Shown here in pieces: positions 32,539 through 39,475 of a stretch of DNA of 57,338 nt. Numbering within the stretch: position 1 is the first letter of the stretch; every line of letters begins with the position of its first letter. Made by a program: the position numbers and the translations under genes. The stretch is from a virus. Below the pieces are notes generated by a model. It saw only the letters and a program-made list of their open reading frames with translations. It made no database searches and was not told the origin of the DNA. The DNA lies in the IMG/VR virus record IMGVR_UViG_3300044630_003005, positions 1 to 57,338 of that record; one strand, given 5' to 3'.

Positions 32539-33389
32539 TGTAATTGCTCTAGGGCAGCCAGTATTGGTGCTGCATCGGGTTCTGCTATATCACGTGTGTA
32601 GTACACACTACCCCCGTCATGTATGGCAGGGTCTCTTAGGTAAATCAAGCCCTTGTTGAAATATTTACATTCTTGCACAATTCTAGGGGCTGGGTCAAAT
32701 GTTTCTTTCACATACACATAGGTATCAAAGATACCCAGAAGGTTTTCTACGGGTGCAAATATGTTGTTGTAGTTGATGTTAACATATTTTTCACGATAGG
32801 TCAATATGCCATGGTCAGGGTACTGATCAAGAAACTTTTCTGCTGTGGCATAGTATTGCTCATTAGAGCCCTGGAATAGATATCGAAATTGAACACTGTC
32901 CGTGTGGGGTTTGTACAGTGCAAAATTGATGCGCTTTTCAAAATGCAGCCCCTGACCCTCAGGGTAGACTTCTCGATCACATAGATCCACTACCTGCTGG
33001 GGCCTGTAAAACGCCAGGGCCTGTGGGTAGAGTTCAGGGTGGTTTTCAGAATACACACTGATCACCCTTGAGCCAAATACTGATCGCAGGGTCTCCTGCT
33101 GGGTGCTGTTATAGTCTTTGAAGGCCTGCCAGCTGAGTGTGATCATGCTGCGACCCATAACCAGGGTGACATCATTGGGATTGGGCTGATACTGATCAAA
33201 CACCACGTGTTCAAATAGGGTATACTTGTTGGTAATTGCAGTGCGATAGCTAGAGGGAGTGTAGCGGCGATGGCTGACAATGATCAACCTAGCTGATATA
33301 CCCAAACTATTCAAGAGACAGCAGTATTCGTAGCTGTAGTATAACAAGCCGTCAATGGGTTTGCTGGTGCATATGATGTTAACAGTCAT
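32535..33389 (-). CDS. Glycosyltransferase-like protein
   Basis: A 284-residue protein. A Rossmann-like N-terminus (NIICTSKPIDGLLYYSYEYCCLL) and a C-terminal domain ending LRDPAIHDGGSVYYTRD, with a Pro-rich VxETFDPAPRIVQE segment before it, recall GT-B glycosyltransferases of T4-like phages. There is no signal peptide. It is the first gene of the biosynthetic block, with a late-type box 4 bp before the ATG. It could glycosylate DNA bases, a small molecule or virion proteins. Assignment is moderate. Confidence 0.7.
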   Translation of the reverse strand: MTVNIICTSKPIDGLLYYSYEYCCLLNSLGISARLIIVSHRRYTPSSYRTAITNKYTLFEHVVFDQYQPNPNDVTLVMGRSMITLSWQAFKDYNSTQQETLRSVFGSRVISVYSENHPELYPQALAFYRPQQVVDLCDREVYPEGQGLHFEKRINFALYKPHTDSVQFRYLFQGSNEQYYATAEKFLDQYPDHGILTYREKYVNINYNNIFAPVENLLGIFDTYVYVKETFDPAPRIVQECKYFNKGLIYLRDPAIHDGGSVYYTRDIAEPDAAPILAALEQLQ

Positions 33390-33393
33390 CTAG

Positions 33394-33401
33394 TATTTAA
33401 C
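33394..33401 (-). promoter_or_regulatory. Late-type GTTAAATA box
   Basis: GTTAAATA on the minus strand, 4 bp before the ATG at 33389. It probably starts the block running to 21787. Confidence 0.45.
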
Positions 33402-33416
33402 TGAGCTGTTAACTCT

Positions 33417-33445
33417 ACCAGCCACGAAGTGGTAGCGAAGCTGCC
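33417..33445. terminator. Tandem small hairpins
   Basis: CCAC-GAA-GTGG and GGTAGC-GAA-GCTGCC adjoin or overlap between two minus-strand genes. Possibly an attenuator or terminator. Confidence 0.35.
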
Positions 33446-33452
33446 AAAATTT

Positions 33453-33668
33453 TCAAATCAAATCCAGGTTATACTGACGTGTGAGTTCGGGATAGGCCAA
33501 AGCAAACAGCACTTGATATTCAACGGGTACAAAGTAGTCTATACAGTCATTGCGTATGGAGATATGGCCTCCGTGTCGCTGTACAAAACTCCATACAGCT
33601 TCACAGTCATAGTCGTGTGTCCAGGCCTGATAACGATAGCAAACAGCAGTGACTTCAGAATGTTGCAT
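33453..33668 (-). CDS. Small hypothetical protein (71 aa)
   Basis: A 71-residue protein beginning MQHSEVTAVCYRYQAWTHDYDCEAV, aromatic-rich, ending AYPELTRQYNLDLI. A GTAAATA box lies 5 bp before the ATG. Function unknown. It is the last minus-strand gene before the strand switch. Confidence 0.62.
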   Translation of the reverse strand: MQHSEVTAVCYRYQAWTHDYDCEAVWSFVQRHGGHISIRNDCIDYFVPVEYQVLFALAYPELTRQYNLDLI

Positions 33669-33730
33669 AGTGTTATTTACATCAAAAGATTACAGAACGA
33701 TTATAGTGATCTAAACCCAAATACGCACAT

Positions 33731-33743
33731 AGGCCCCGCTGCT
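33731..33743 (+). repeat. Dispersed 13-mer AGGCCCCGCTGCT, copy 1
   Basis: One of five identical, same-orientation copies (33731, 33899, 34198, 43145, 47767). Confidence 0.85.
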
Positions 33744-33898
33744 GATAAAGAGTGTATGTGTGTATTAGCGAGTGTGAGTATATGTATAGTATACACAACA
33801 GTGAGCGCAAGGTGTTGACTATACTATACAGTGTGTGAGTGAGTGATCACGCTGGGGGGTCAGCGAGTTGACTCTGGCAGAACAACCATATTGGCACA

Positions 33899-33911
33899 AG
33901 GCCCCGCTGCT
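33899..33911 (+). repeat. Dispersed 13-mer AGGCCCCGCTGCT, copy 2
   Basis: Identical to copy 1; in the strand-switch region. Confidence 0.85.
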
Positions 33912-34029
33912 GAGTATTATGAATTATAGTGAATTATGGAGAACTATCGGGAATTATACTAGAACACAGTGTATAGAGTGGGAGACTGGGTGGCACCATT
34001 TGAACTATGCCTCATCAACCACGGTTCTC

Positions 34030-34065
34030 GAAAGTGCAAAATAGTGCAATAAAGTGCAATTTTGC
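34030..34065 (+). repeat. Short iteron-like AGTGCAA repeats
   Basis: Three AGTGCAA units with A-rich spacers at a 10-11 bp period, about one helical turn. Typical of iterons or cooperative protein-binding sites. Confidence 0.7.
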
Positions 34066-34197
34066 CCACCAAACGATGGAAACGGCCTAGTTTACAGGCT
34101 GGTCTAACGGTGCTACCAGTATTTATCTACACTAAATCCACGGTGAAATAGCAGCGACTCTTCACTATATAGGACCGAGATCCCACTATACACACAT

Positions 34198-34210
34198 AGG
34201 CCCCGCTGCT
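34198..34210 (+). repeat. Dispersed 13-mer AGGCCCCGCTGCT, copy 3
   Basis: Identical to copy 1. Copies 1 and 3 also share an upstream ACAT. Confidence 0.85.
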
Positions 34211-34253
34211 TGATATGTGATCACATACAGTAAATACACTACTAGGAGCGACC

Positions 34254-34481
34254 TTGTCACAGAATCACATTAAGGCCATAGCAGATCACATACAGGGCAC
34301 TGTCTCAGTGCTAAATCCACACGGTGATACCAGACTTAATACCTTATATACACAGGGATTCATACTGGGACATCTGGCATCAATCTTCTCAAACGATGCC
34401 ATACTCTACCGAGAGTTCCTGGAACACTGTGAACATCTTGCTCAAAAACAACACAAAAAGATTGACACGCACCGTAAATGA
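34254..34481 (+). CDS. Small hypothetical protein (75 aa, TTG start)
   Basis: The frame starts with TTG at 34254, 5 bp after AGGAGCG, the leader typical of the early arm. It encodes MSQNHIKAIADHIQGTV... Its 3' part overlaps the promoter at 34462-34490. It is helical and basic, with no recognised family. First gene of the plus-strand arm. Confidence 0.65.
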   Translation: MSQNHIKAIADHIQGTVSVLNPHGDTRLNTLYTQGFILGHLASIFSNDAILYREFLEHCEHLAQKQHKKIDTHRK

Positions 34482-34490
34482 TCATATAAT
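34462..34490 (+). promoter_or_regulatory. Consensus sigma70 promoter
   Basis: TTGACA, 17 bp, TATAAT inside the 3' end of the previous gene; drives 34533 and possibly the tRNAs. Confidence 0.85.
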
Positions 34491-34532
34491 AAGTATATGC
34501 TGAAGAAAAGGCAGTTAAGTAGGAGCAGAGAC

Positions 34533-34778
34533 ATGACATTACCAGATGAAAGATACCGTGCAGTCAAGGCAGCAGCACAGTTTCTAGCACGACTAGCGGG
34601 TGGGGAATATCCCCGTGTGCCCAAGGCAGTTCGTGCAGAAGCTCGCAGCGTGTTGAGACACTATCCACTAGACTGGGATTTGAAGCAGGCAGCTGATGCA
34701 GCGCCACACGTATTCCAAGAACGAATGGAACCTTTACATAGAATGGTTCTGCAGCACCAACAACAGCAGCAGGAGTAA
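34533..34778 (+). CDS. BPSL0761-like small protein (81 aa)
   Basis: An 81-residue protein from the ATG at 34533 (AGGAG upstream). MTLPDERYRAVKAAAQFLARLAGGEYPRVPKAVRAEARSVLRHYP is close to a small protein family (BPSL0761-like) that I associate with beta-proteobacteria and their phages. It ends in a Gln-rich tail. Its first 22 bases are identical to those of the methyltransferase-like gene at 10379. Function unknown. The family resemblance is the main hint to the host class. Confidence 0.82.
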   Translation: MTLPDERYRAVKAAAQFLARLAGGEYPRVPKAVRAEARSVLRHYPLDWDLKQAADAAPHVFQERMEPLHRMVLQHQQQQQE

Positions 34779-34787
34779 CAGATTAAC

Positions 34788-34865
<78 letters not shown>

Positions 34866-34869
34866 ACAA

Positions 34870-34955
34870 GCTCGGATGGTGAAATAGGTAGACACAAGAG
34901 ACTTAAAATCTCTCGCTGTAATGGCGTCCCGGTTCGATTCCGGGTCCGAGCACCA
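34870..34955 (+). tRNA. tRNA-Leu (UAA)
   Basis: Acceptor GCTCGGA/TCCGAGC, anticodon loop CTTAAAA (UAA) and a long type II variable arm. CCA encoded. The phage AT-rich Leu codon UUA would be served. Confidence 0.95.
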
Positions 34956-34959
34956 CGTT

Positions 34960-35036
34960 CAGACAGTAGCTCAGTTGGATAGAGCAACGCCCTTCTAAGG
35001 CGTCGGTCGGGGGTTCGAATCCCTCCTGTCTGGCCA
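34960..35036 (+). tRNA. tRNA-Arg (UCU)
   Basis: Acceptor CAGACAG/CTGTCTG, anticodon loop CTTCTAA (UCU), T-loop TTCGAAT and encoded CCA. Would read AGA/AGG codons. Confidence 0.94.
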
Positions 35037-35175
35037 TGCAGCGTCAAGCTGAAGTGCCTTGATTTAGCCCAAAGTGTGGCTGTTTGGCTACACATTGGAT
35101 AAGCTGTGGATAAGTCTGCAGCGTCTCGCAGCTAACGAGAAACCCTAGAGTCATCAGGGTCATTTGGTCGTTTGG
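35037..35175 (+). other. Intergenic region with DnaA-box-like site and hairpin
   Basis: A perfect DnaA box TGTGGATAA (TTATCCACA on the other strand) lies at 35105-35113, and a GGATAA occurs 10 bp before it. A short hairpin ACCCT/AGGGT is at about 35142-35160. No gene is seen. A single DnaA box is not proof of an origin. Confidence 0.35.
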
Positions 35176-35204
35176 TTGACGCTTTCACCAAAATGCGCTA
35201 TAAT
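35176..35204 (+). promoter_or_regulatory. Sigma70 promoter
   Basis: TTGACG, 17 bp, TATAAT; the ATG at 35211 is 6 bp after the -10 box (leaderless). Confidence 0.83.
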
Positions 35205-35210
35205 AGCGAC

Positions 35211-35549
35211 ATGGACACAAAAAACACACCCCGCAAGAAGCGAGCAGATCGCAATCATATCATATATGAACTGCGAGTCAACGGCTTGAACTACATTGGC
35301 GTCACAGCCAAGACTGAAAGCACTATTAATAAGAGTGTTCTTAGCCGTGCGGCCAAGCACTTCTATCGTGCCAAAACAGAGACCAAGAACTGGCTCTTGT
35401 GCCAAGAACTCCGCAAGCTGGCTGACAAGAGCGAGATCGAAGTATACGTACACGAAGTGATTCGTGGCAAGGCGGCGGCCCACAAGCGTGAGGTAGAGCT
35501 TCGCCGTGCTATTAACCCTGCACTGAATACGGACATTCGTGGGGACTGA
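35211..35549 (+). CDS. GIY-YIG nuclease-like protein
   Basis: A 112-residue protein from the ATG at 35211, at the predicted +1. YELRVNGLNYIGV (19-31) is the GIY-YIG motif, with LSRAAKHFYRA following and EVELRRAINPALNTD near the end (an Asn/Glu set as in GIY-YIG). The domain makes single- or double-strand cuts in DNA. It is compact, with no DNA-binding tail. It may be a free-standing homing-type nuclease or a repair/recombination enzyme. Its stop is 2 bp before the next -35 box. Confidence 0.85.
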   Translation: MDTKNTPRKKRADRNHIIYELRVNGLNYIGVTAKTESTINKSVLSRAAKHFYRAKTETKNWLLCQELRKLADKSEIEVYVHEVIRGKAAAHKREVELRRAINPALNTDIRGD

Positions 35550-35578
35550 TTGACAAGGTGACCGTTTGGTGCTATAAT
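35550..35578 (+). promoter_or_regulatory. Consensus sigma70 promoter
   Basis: TTGACA, 17 bp, TATAAT; precedes 35606. Confidence 0.88.
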
Positions 35579-35605
35579 AGACACATAGACAACAAAGGAG
35601 CGGCA

Positions 35606-35887
35606 ATGAAACAAGATTACACCATGTACATCTACAAGGCGGACAAGCGTACCAAAACTGGTGAACGCTTGTTTAGTACTACAGTGTGGACAGACCGTAC
35701 TGCGGAAGCTATGCGCAATGAGTGCAATGGACTCTACTGGTTGTACCCTGCCAAGGAGGGCTGGCGCTTTGAGTGTGTGCCCTCGATGAAGACTGTACGC
35801 AACTTGATGACGGGCAAAGATGTGCAGATAGCACACGACACACCTCGTAGTTGTGACCCTTCAAGCGAACTCTACTGGAGCATGTGA
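35606..35887 (+). CDS. Hypothetical protein (93 aa)
   Basis: The start at 35606 follows an AAAGGAGCG site; an upstream in-frame ATG lies in the promoter. The 93-residue protein is Tyr/Trp-rich with a basic N-terminal beta region (MKQDYTMYIYKADKRTKTGE). Function unknown. Likely early. Confidence 0.75.
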   Translation: MKQDYTMYIYKADKRTKTGERLFSTTVWTDRTAEAMRNECNGLYWLYPAKEGWRFECVPSMKTVRNLMTGKDVQIAHDTPRSCDPSSELYWSM

Positions 35888-36087
35888 TGATCAAATGGGA
35901 ATGCCAGATGTTCTACAAGGACAAGCTGTACTCAGGACACTATTGGGGTGACGAGCTCAGCTTGGCCCGTGCTCGCCGCAAGGTAGTGGAACTGCAACGT
36001 ATGCATCCACCAATGCGATTTGTATTGACAGATTGGCAAAAAGGCAGTATAATTAGCATAGACAAACACACAAAGGAACTGGTATGA
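35887..36087 (+). CDS. Hypothetical protein (66 aa) with promoter-encoded tail
   Basis: A 66-residue protein from the ATG at 35887, overlapping the previous stop (TGATG). MIKWECQMFYKDKLYSGHYWGDE is followed by a basic helix. The last about 20 residues are encoded by the promoter at 36025-36053 and its leader. Function unknown. Confidence 0.72.
   Translation: MIKWECQMFYKDKLYSGHYWGDELSLARARRKVVELQRMHPPMRFVLTDWQKGSIISIDKHTKELV
36025..36053 (+). promoter_or_regulatory. Consensus sigma70 promoter inside the 35887 gene
   Basis: TTGACA, 17 bp, TATAAT; drives 36084. Confidence 0.85.
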
Positions 36088-36473
36088 CTAGACACTACGA
36101 AGAACTGGCTGTATACGAGCGTGAAGGCTACGAGATCATTGTGGACAAGACCTGGGAAGATATCAGTGTTGCAGACTGCTTTGATGACACTCAGTTCGAC
36201 ATTGCAGAGATCAACCACAACATTGAACACGGCCACTTGGATTGGTTCGTGTTGCGGGTACGTGTCTTGGTTGAAGGACTTGAGCTGGATTCAGAACACT
36301 TGGGCGGTATGCTCTACGAAGACGCTAAGGAGTGTCTCACAGACGGAACAGCAGAGGATCTTATTACACAGAGCCTAGACAATGCTAAACAGCAGGTGTA
36401 CAGACTCTACAGGAAGTTCCAGGACTTGAGCTGGGAACTAGATGCTGCAGGGGTTGACAGGTCCACAGTTTGA
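36084..36473 (+). CDS. Acidic hypothetical protein (129 aa)
   Basis: A 129-residue acidic protein, helical, with several Trp (HLDWFVLRVRVLVEGLELD in the centre). Acidic small phage proteins may mimic DNA, but this is not shown. AAGGA before the ATG. The stop codon falls inside the spacer of the next promoter. Confidence 0.75.
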   Translation: MTRHYEELAVYEREGYEIIVDKTWEDISVADCFDDTQFDIAEINHNIEHGHLDWFVLRVRVLVEGLELDSEHLGGMLYEDAKECLTDGTAEDLITQSLDNAKQQVYRLYRKFQDLSWELDAAGVDRSTV

Positions 36474-36482
36474 AGCTATAAT
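36454..36482 (+). promoter_or_regulatory. Consensus sigma70 promoter
   Basis: TTGACA, 17 bp, TATAAT; drives 36510. Confidence 0.88.
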
Positions 36483-36509
36483 AGATACTTAGACACAAAG
36501 GAGCGCGAT

Positions 36510-36764
36510 ATGATTACAGCAGACACAATAAAGGTACTTGCCTCGTATAGCCCACAGTACCTGACTAAGGCCGCACAGCTAGCAGGCTACAAGGGTGCTA
36601 ACTTCACAGCCTGTAAGTTCCTGGGCATTACCAACGGCGGACAGTTCTGCTACACAGCAGTCTTTCCGGTCAAGGGCGGAACAGATAGTACTAAAGTATT
36701 TCTTAGCTATGACCACGATGAAGATAGGGTTATTGCTGACATCCAGTTGACAGAACTTGCATAA
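36510..36764 (+). CDS. Hypothetical protein (84 aa)
   Basis: An 84-residue protein, helical at the N-terminus and beta in its second half (FLGITNGGQFCYTAVFPV). AAAGGAGCG leader. Its stop lies in the spacer of the next promoter. Function unknown. Confidence 0.75.
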   Translation: MITADTIKVLASYSPQYLTKAAQLAGYKGANFTACKFLGITNGGQFCYTAVFPVKGGTDSTKVFLSYDHDEDRVIADIQLTELA

Positions 36765-36775
36765 GCTGTTATAAT
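36747..36775 (+). promoter_or_regulatory. Consensus sigma70 promoter
   Basis: TTGACA, 17 bp, TATAAT; drives 36808. Confidence 0.88.
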
Positions 36776-36807
36776 TGATACTTACACAAACACATTAGGA
36801 GCGACAA

Positions 36808-37293
36808 ATGGGAACTAGAAGCACTATTGCATTGGAATTCGCAGACGGCACAGTACAGGCAGTCTACTGTCACTGGGATGGTTATCTTGCACACAATGGG
36901 CAGATCTTGCTCAAGCACTACTCAAACCCTTTCATCCTGCGGGACTTGATTGACTTGGGAGACATCAGTTCACTCAAGAGCACAATCGGTACCAAGCATG
37001 CCTTTAGCCAATTTGAATTGCGGGCTGAAGAAGTTGCAGGCTTCAAATTGTTGACTGAGAATATGACTACCTTCTACGGACGCGATCGTGGCGAGACAGG
37101 TACAAGTGCCAAAAAGTTCAAAGACTACGAGGACTATGTGGCCAATCACCAGTATGAGGAATACGACTACATCCTGCGCAATGACAACGGTGTGGCTGTT
37201 TGGTTCGTTTGCGATCACGACGGCGCCTATGTTACATTGGAGTCAGCTATTATGGACGAACAAGATCGAATTGCACAAGAGGAAACAGCATGA
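36808..37293 (+). CDS. Conserved phage protein of the MGTRSTIALE type (161 aa)
   Basis: A 161-residue protein starting MGTRSTIALEFADGTVQAVYCHWDGYLAHNG, the signature of a family widespread in phages of many hosts. The second half (DYILRNDNGVAVWFVCDHDGAYVTLES) is conserved too. No function is known. AGGAGCGAC leader. ATGA overlap to the next gene. Confidence 0.87.
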   Translation: MGTRSTIALEFADGTVQAVYCHWDGYLAHNGQILLKHYSNPFILRDLIDLGDISSLKSTIGTKHAFSQFELRAEEVAGFKLLTENMTTFYGRDRGETGTSAKKFKDYEDYVANHQYEEYDYILRNDNGVAVWFVCDHDGAYVTLESAIMDEQDRIAQEETA

Positions 37294-37466
37294 GCATTAT
37301 GAAAGACTTGGCCTACGACATTCAAGAACTCTACATTGAGGGTTTCAACAGCAGAGCAATTGCACAGGAACTAGGGTGCCCCATAGAGATTGTATTGGGT
37401 GCGCTGGAAGCAATGAATGTGGCAGATGCGCCACACGAAGAATACAGTCCCTACTACGGGGCTTGA
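37290..37466 (+). CDS. Small HTH-like protein (58 aa)
   Basis: A 58-residue protein from the ATGA overlap. IQELYIEGFNSRAIAQELGCPIEIVLGALEAM fits a helix-turn-helix like that of sigma-70 region 4 or resolvases. It probably binds DNA as a small regulator. Its TGA stop is part of the -35 box of the next promoter. Confidence 0.8.
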   Translation: MSIMKDLAYDIQELYIEGFNSRAIAQELGCPIEIVLGALEAMNVADAPHEEYSPYYGA

Positions 37467-37491
37467 CACATTGAGCTTTCTTTGCTATAAT
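37463..37491 (+). promoter_or_regulatory. Consensus sigma70 promoter
   Basis: TTGACA, 17 bp, TATAAT; contains the stop codon of the previous gene; drives 37523. Confidence 0.9.
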
Positions 37492-37522
37492 AGAGACTTA
37501 CTAACACACAGGAGCGAACAAA

Positions 37523-38575
37523 ATGGCTACACTAGTTGAGATTACAGAAGGTGCTTACGGTGCCCGCAAGAACATGATTACTCCAGGCATCCGCTTGCAG
37601 ATGATCAAGGACTTTGACGGCGAGGCAATCACCTGCTTGGCTGGCGATGAAATTGAAGGTGGTCGCAACCCCTACAAGAAGATCCGTGTTAAAGTGCCAG
37701 GCATTAGTGCCTACCGTGTAGTATCACACATTGACGAAGCTCCTGTAGGAGACAACAGTTTGGTTCAGCTCAAGATAGCTGATACGGCTGTAGCACATAT
37801 TAGCGATGAAGATCTCATCGAGAAGACTCGTGCTCGCTTCCAAGTACTTACAGACATGACTAAGGCTGTTAAGGCTGGTGATGTACGTGCTATGATTGTG
37901 ACAGGCCCTCCGGGTGTTGGCAAATCGTTTGGCGTAGAAGAAGTGCTGACTAAGGACGACTTGTTCAATACGCTAGGCGAGCGCAAGCCACGCTATGAGA
38001 TTGTGAAAGGTGCTATGAGTGCCATTGGCTTGTACAGCAAGCTCTACGAGTTCTCAAGCGAGAAGAATGTTATTGTGTTTGATGACTGTGACTCAGTACT
38101 GTTAGATGACCTGAGCCTGAACATCTTGAAGGCCGCTTTGGACAGTTCCAAGAAGCGTACTATCTCTTGGAACACTGACAGCCGTATCTTGCGTTCAGAA
38201 GGCATCCCAGATCGCTTCGAGTTCAAAGCAGGTGCGATCTTTATTACCAACATCAAGTTTGAGAATGTACGCTCTAAGAAGTTGCAGGATCACTTGGCAG
38301 CTTTGGAAAGTCGTTGCCACTACATTGATCTGCAGATGGACACAGATCGTGAGAAGGTCTTGCGTATCAAGCAGATCGTTGCAGACGGTATGTTGGACGA
38401 GTACGAGCTGAGCGATGTGGCCAAGATCGATGTTGTGGACTTTGTGTCTAACAACCGTGCTAAACTGCGCGAGCTGAGCCTGCGTACGGTGTTGAAGGTT
38501 GCACAATTGCGTAAGGCGTTTGCTAGCAACTGGGAAGCAATGGCTGAAGTTACTGTTATGAAGCGAGGTGCCTAA
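37523..38575 (+). CDS. AAA+ ATPase
   Basis: A 350-residue protein. The N-terminal about 100 residues have a small beta domain (EGGRNPYKKIRVKVPGISAYRVV). Walker A is GPPGVGKS (128-135) and Walker B is VIVFDDCD (183-190), followed by a sensor-like TN (IFITN). It lacks an obvious peptidase or helicase domain. Similar AAA+ proteins are widespread in T4-like phages; the role may be remodelling of a host complex. AGGAGCG leader. It is followed by a GcrA-like zinc protein with a TAATG overlap. Confidence 0.87.
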   Translation: MATLVEITEGAYGARKNMITPGIRLQMIKDFDGEAITCLAGDEIEGGRNPYKKIRVKVPGISAYRVVSHIDEAPVGDNSLVQLKIADTAVAHISDEDLIEKTRARFQVLTDMTKAVKAGDVRAMIVTGPPGVGKSFGVEEVLTKDDLFNTLGERKPRYEIVKGAMSAIGLYSKLYEFSSEKNVIVFDDCDSVLLDDLSLNILKAALDSSKKRTISWNTDSRILRSEGIPDRFEFKAGAIFITNIKFENVRSKKLQDHLAALESRCHYIDLQMDTDREKVLRIKQIVADGMLDEYELSDVAKIDVVDFVSNNRAKLRELSLRTVLKVAQLRKAFASNWEAMAEVTVMKRGA

Positions 38576-38805
38576 TGGCAACAGACACCTTAGGGTGCCA
38601 GTGGATTGGTTCGGAGCAGACCCAGGCTCCGTTCCACTCCTGTGGTAAGAAAGTGTTCCCGGGCAAGAGCTACTGTGAAGATCACGTGTGGCTGGTCTAC
38701 AAAAAGAACACTAACAAAGGCAACAAACGCAAGATCAATGAGATCGAGAAAGAGTTGGCTGAGATCAAACGTATTGAAGAAGTTGAGGAGATCATAAATG
38801 CTTAA
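38575..38805 (+). CDS. Zinc-binding phage protein (GcrA-like zinc motif)
   Basis: A 76-residue protein. CQWIGSEQTQAPFHSCGKKVFPGKSYCEDHVWLVY (8-42) supplies C, C, C, H in the spacing C-x(14)-C...YCEDH, as in the C-terminal part of GcrA-type regulators. A Lys/Glu coiled tail follows. GcrA activates sigma70 promoters in alpha-proteobacteria, but only the zinc motif matches here. It overlaps the AAA+ gene (TAATG). Confidence 0.78.
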   Translation: MATDTLGCQWIGSEQTQAPFHSCGKKVFPGKSYCEDHVWLVYKKNTNKGNKRKINEIEKELAEIKRIEEVEEIINA

Positions 38806-38983
38806 AATTATTCTAGTCATTGCCCTAATCATCTTCCTGTTGGCTATTGGGCCGTTCCTAGTCATTTGGAGTTGGAACGTGTTGTTTGGGACATCTTTGA
38901 TGATCGCTTACAATTTGGAGACCTGGGCCGCTGTGGTTCTGTTGGGAGCCTTCCTTCGAGCTAACGTAACAGTAAAACGGTAA
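38798..38983 (+). CDS. Small membrane protein (61 aa)
   Basis: A 61-residue protein with two hydrophobic helices (about 2-24 and 40-55); overlaps the previous gene by 8 bp. This is a common small membrane protein type in T4-like phages. Function unknown. Confidence 0.75.
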   Translation: MLKIILVIALIIFLLAIGPFLVIWSWNVLFGTSLMIAYNLETWAAVVLLGAFLRANVTVKR

Positions 38984-38992
38984 AACTGATCG

Positions 38993-39021
38993 TTGACCTT
39001 AACCGATCAAGACGCTATACT
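38993..39021 (+). promoter_or_regulatory. Sigma70 promoter
   Basis: TTGACC, 17 bp, TATACT; drives 39067. Confidence 0.75.
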
Positions 39022-39066
39022 AGTTAAACGCTGTTAGGGAACAGCCACAACAAAGGAAACTTAAAA

Positions 39067-39339
39067 ATGAAAAGATTCAATCCAGAAACAAAGACTTTCA
39101 AAGTCTTCACCGCACTGTACAATGGTCAGGCCCTGACCGCCAGTGAAGCCAAGAAGCGTTTTGGCGTAGGTAACTTGGCAGCAGAAGCCAGCCGCATCCG
39201 TCAGAGCGGTTATGCTGTTTATGCCAACAGCCGCAAAGCAGGCAACGGTGTTCAGGTCACTGAGTATGTGATGGGCAAGCCATCACGTGAGATCGTTGCT
39301 CTAGGCTACAAGGCCGCCGCAATGGGCATCACTCTTTAA
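39067..39339 (+). CDS. Winged-HTH-like small protein (90 aa)
   Basis: A 90-residue basic protein: TKTFKVFTALYNGQALTASEAKKRFGVGNLAAEASRIRQSGYAVYAN fits a winged helix-turn-helix. This type is common in phages of aquatic bacteria. It could be a transcription or packaging factor. A strong terminator follows at 39384. Confidence 0.78.
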   Translation: MKRFNPETKTFKVFTALYNGQALTASEAKKRFGVGNLAAEASRIRQSGYAVYANSRKAGNGVQVTEYVMGKPSREIVALGYKAAAMGITL

Positions 39340-39358
39340 TTAGGGTTTCAAAGACAAG

Positions 39359-39373
39359 CCGATTCGCTCCCGG
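39359..39373 (+). repeat. 15-mer CCGATTCGCTCCCGG, copy 1
   Basis: Identical 15-mer at 46260-46274; both copies follow a stop codon and precede a terminator. Confidence 0.8.
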
Positions 39374-39383
39374 GGCGTCTTTG

Positions 39384-39415
39384 GGGTGTTGTAGAAATAC
39401 AACACCCTTTCTTTT
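39384..39415 (+). terminator. Rho-independent terminator
   Basis: GGGTGTTGTA-GAAA-TACAACACCC with a 10-bp perfect stem, followed by TTTCTTTT. Confidence 0.92.
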
Positions 39416-39417
39416 GG

Positions 39418-39446
39418 TTGACAGTTTGGACTAAAGACAGTATAAT
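39418..39446 (+). promoter_or_regulatory. Consensus sigma70 promoter
   Basis: TTGACA, 17 bp, TATAAT; drives 39476. Confidence 0.9.
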
Positions 39447-39475
39447 AGATACATACAGACACAACAGGAGCCGAG

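Larger units (their letters stand above)
33669..34250. other. Repeat-rich strand-switch region (possible origin/control region)
   Basis: No convincing gene over about 580 bp. It contains three copies of AGGCCCCGCTGCT (33731, 33899, 34198); a cluster of AGTGCAA units (34030-34065); GAATTATA-type repeats (33920-33960); AT-rich TATACTATA tracts; and a minus-strand GATAAATA box (34120-34127). It sits between the minus-strand block and the plus-strand early arm. Iteron-like repeats beside AT-rich DNA suggest an origin or a regulatory hub. Confidence 0.45.

Noticed and set aside
33429-33818. 129-aa plus-strand frame over the small minus-strand gene and strand-switch region
   Set aside because: Covers repeat and low-complexity sequence with no start signals; the minus-strand gene has a late-type box.
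33669-34250. CRISPR-like array
   Set aside because: The repeats are short and irregularly spaced; no constant repeat-spacer unit.
35105-35113. Perfect DnaA box as evidence of a host-type origin
   Set aside because: A single 9-bp site occurs by chance in this length; no cluster is present.
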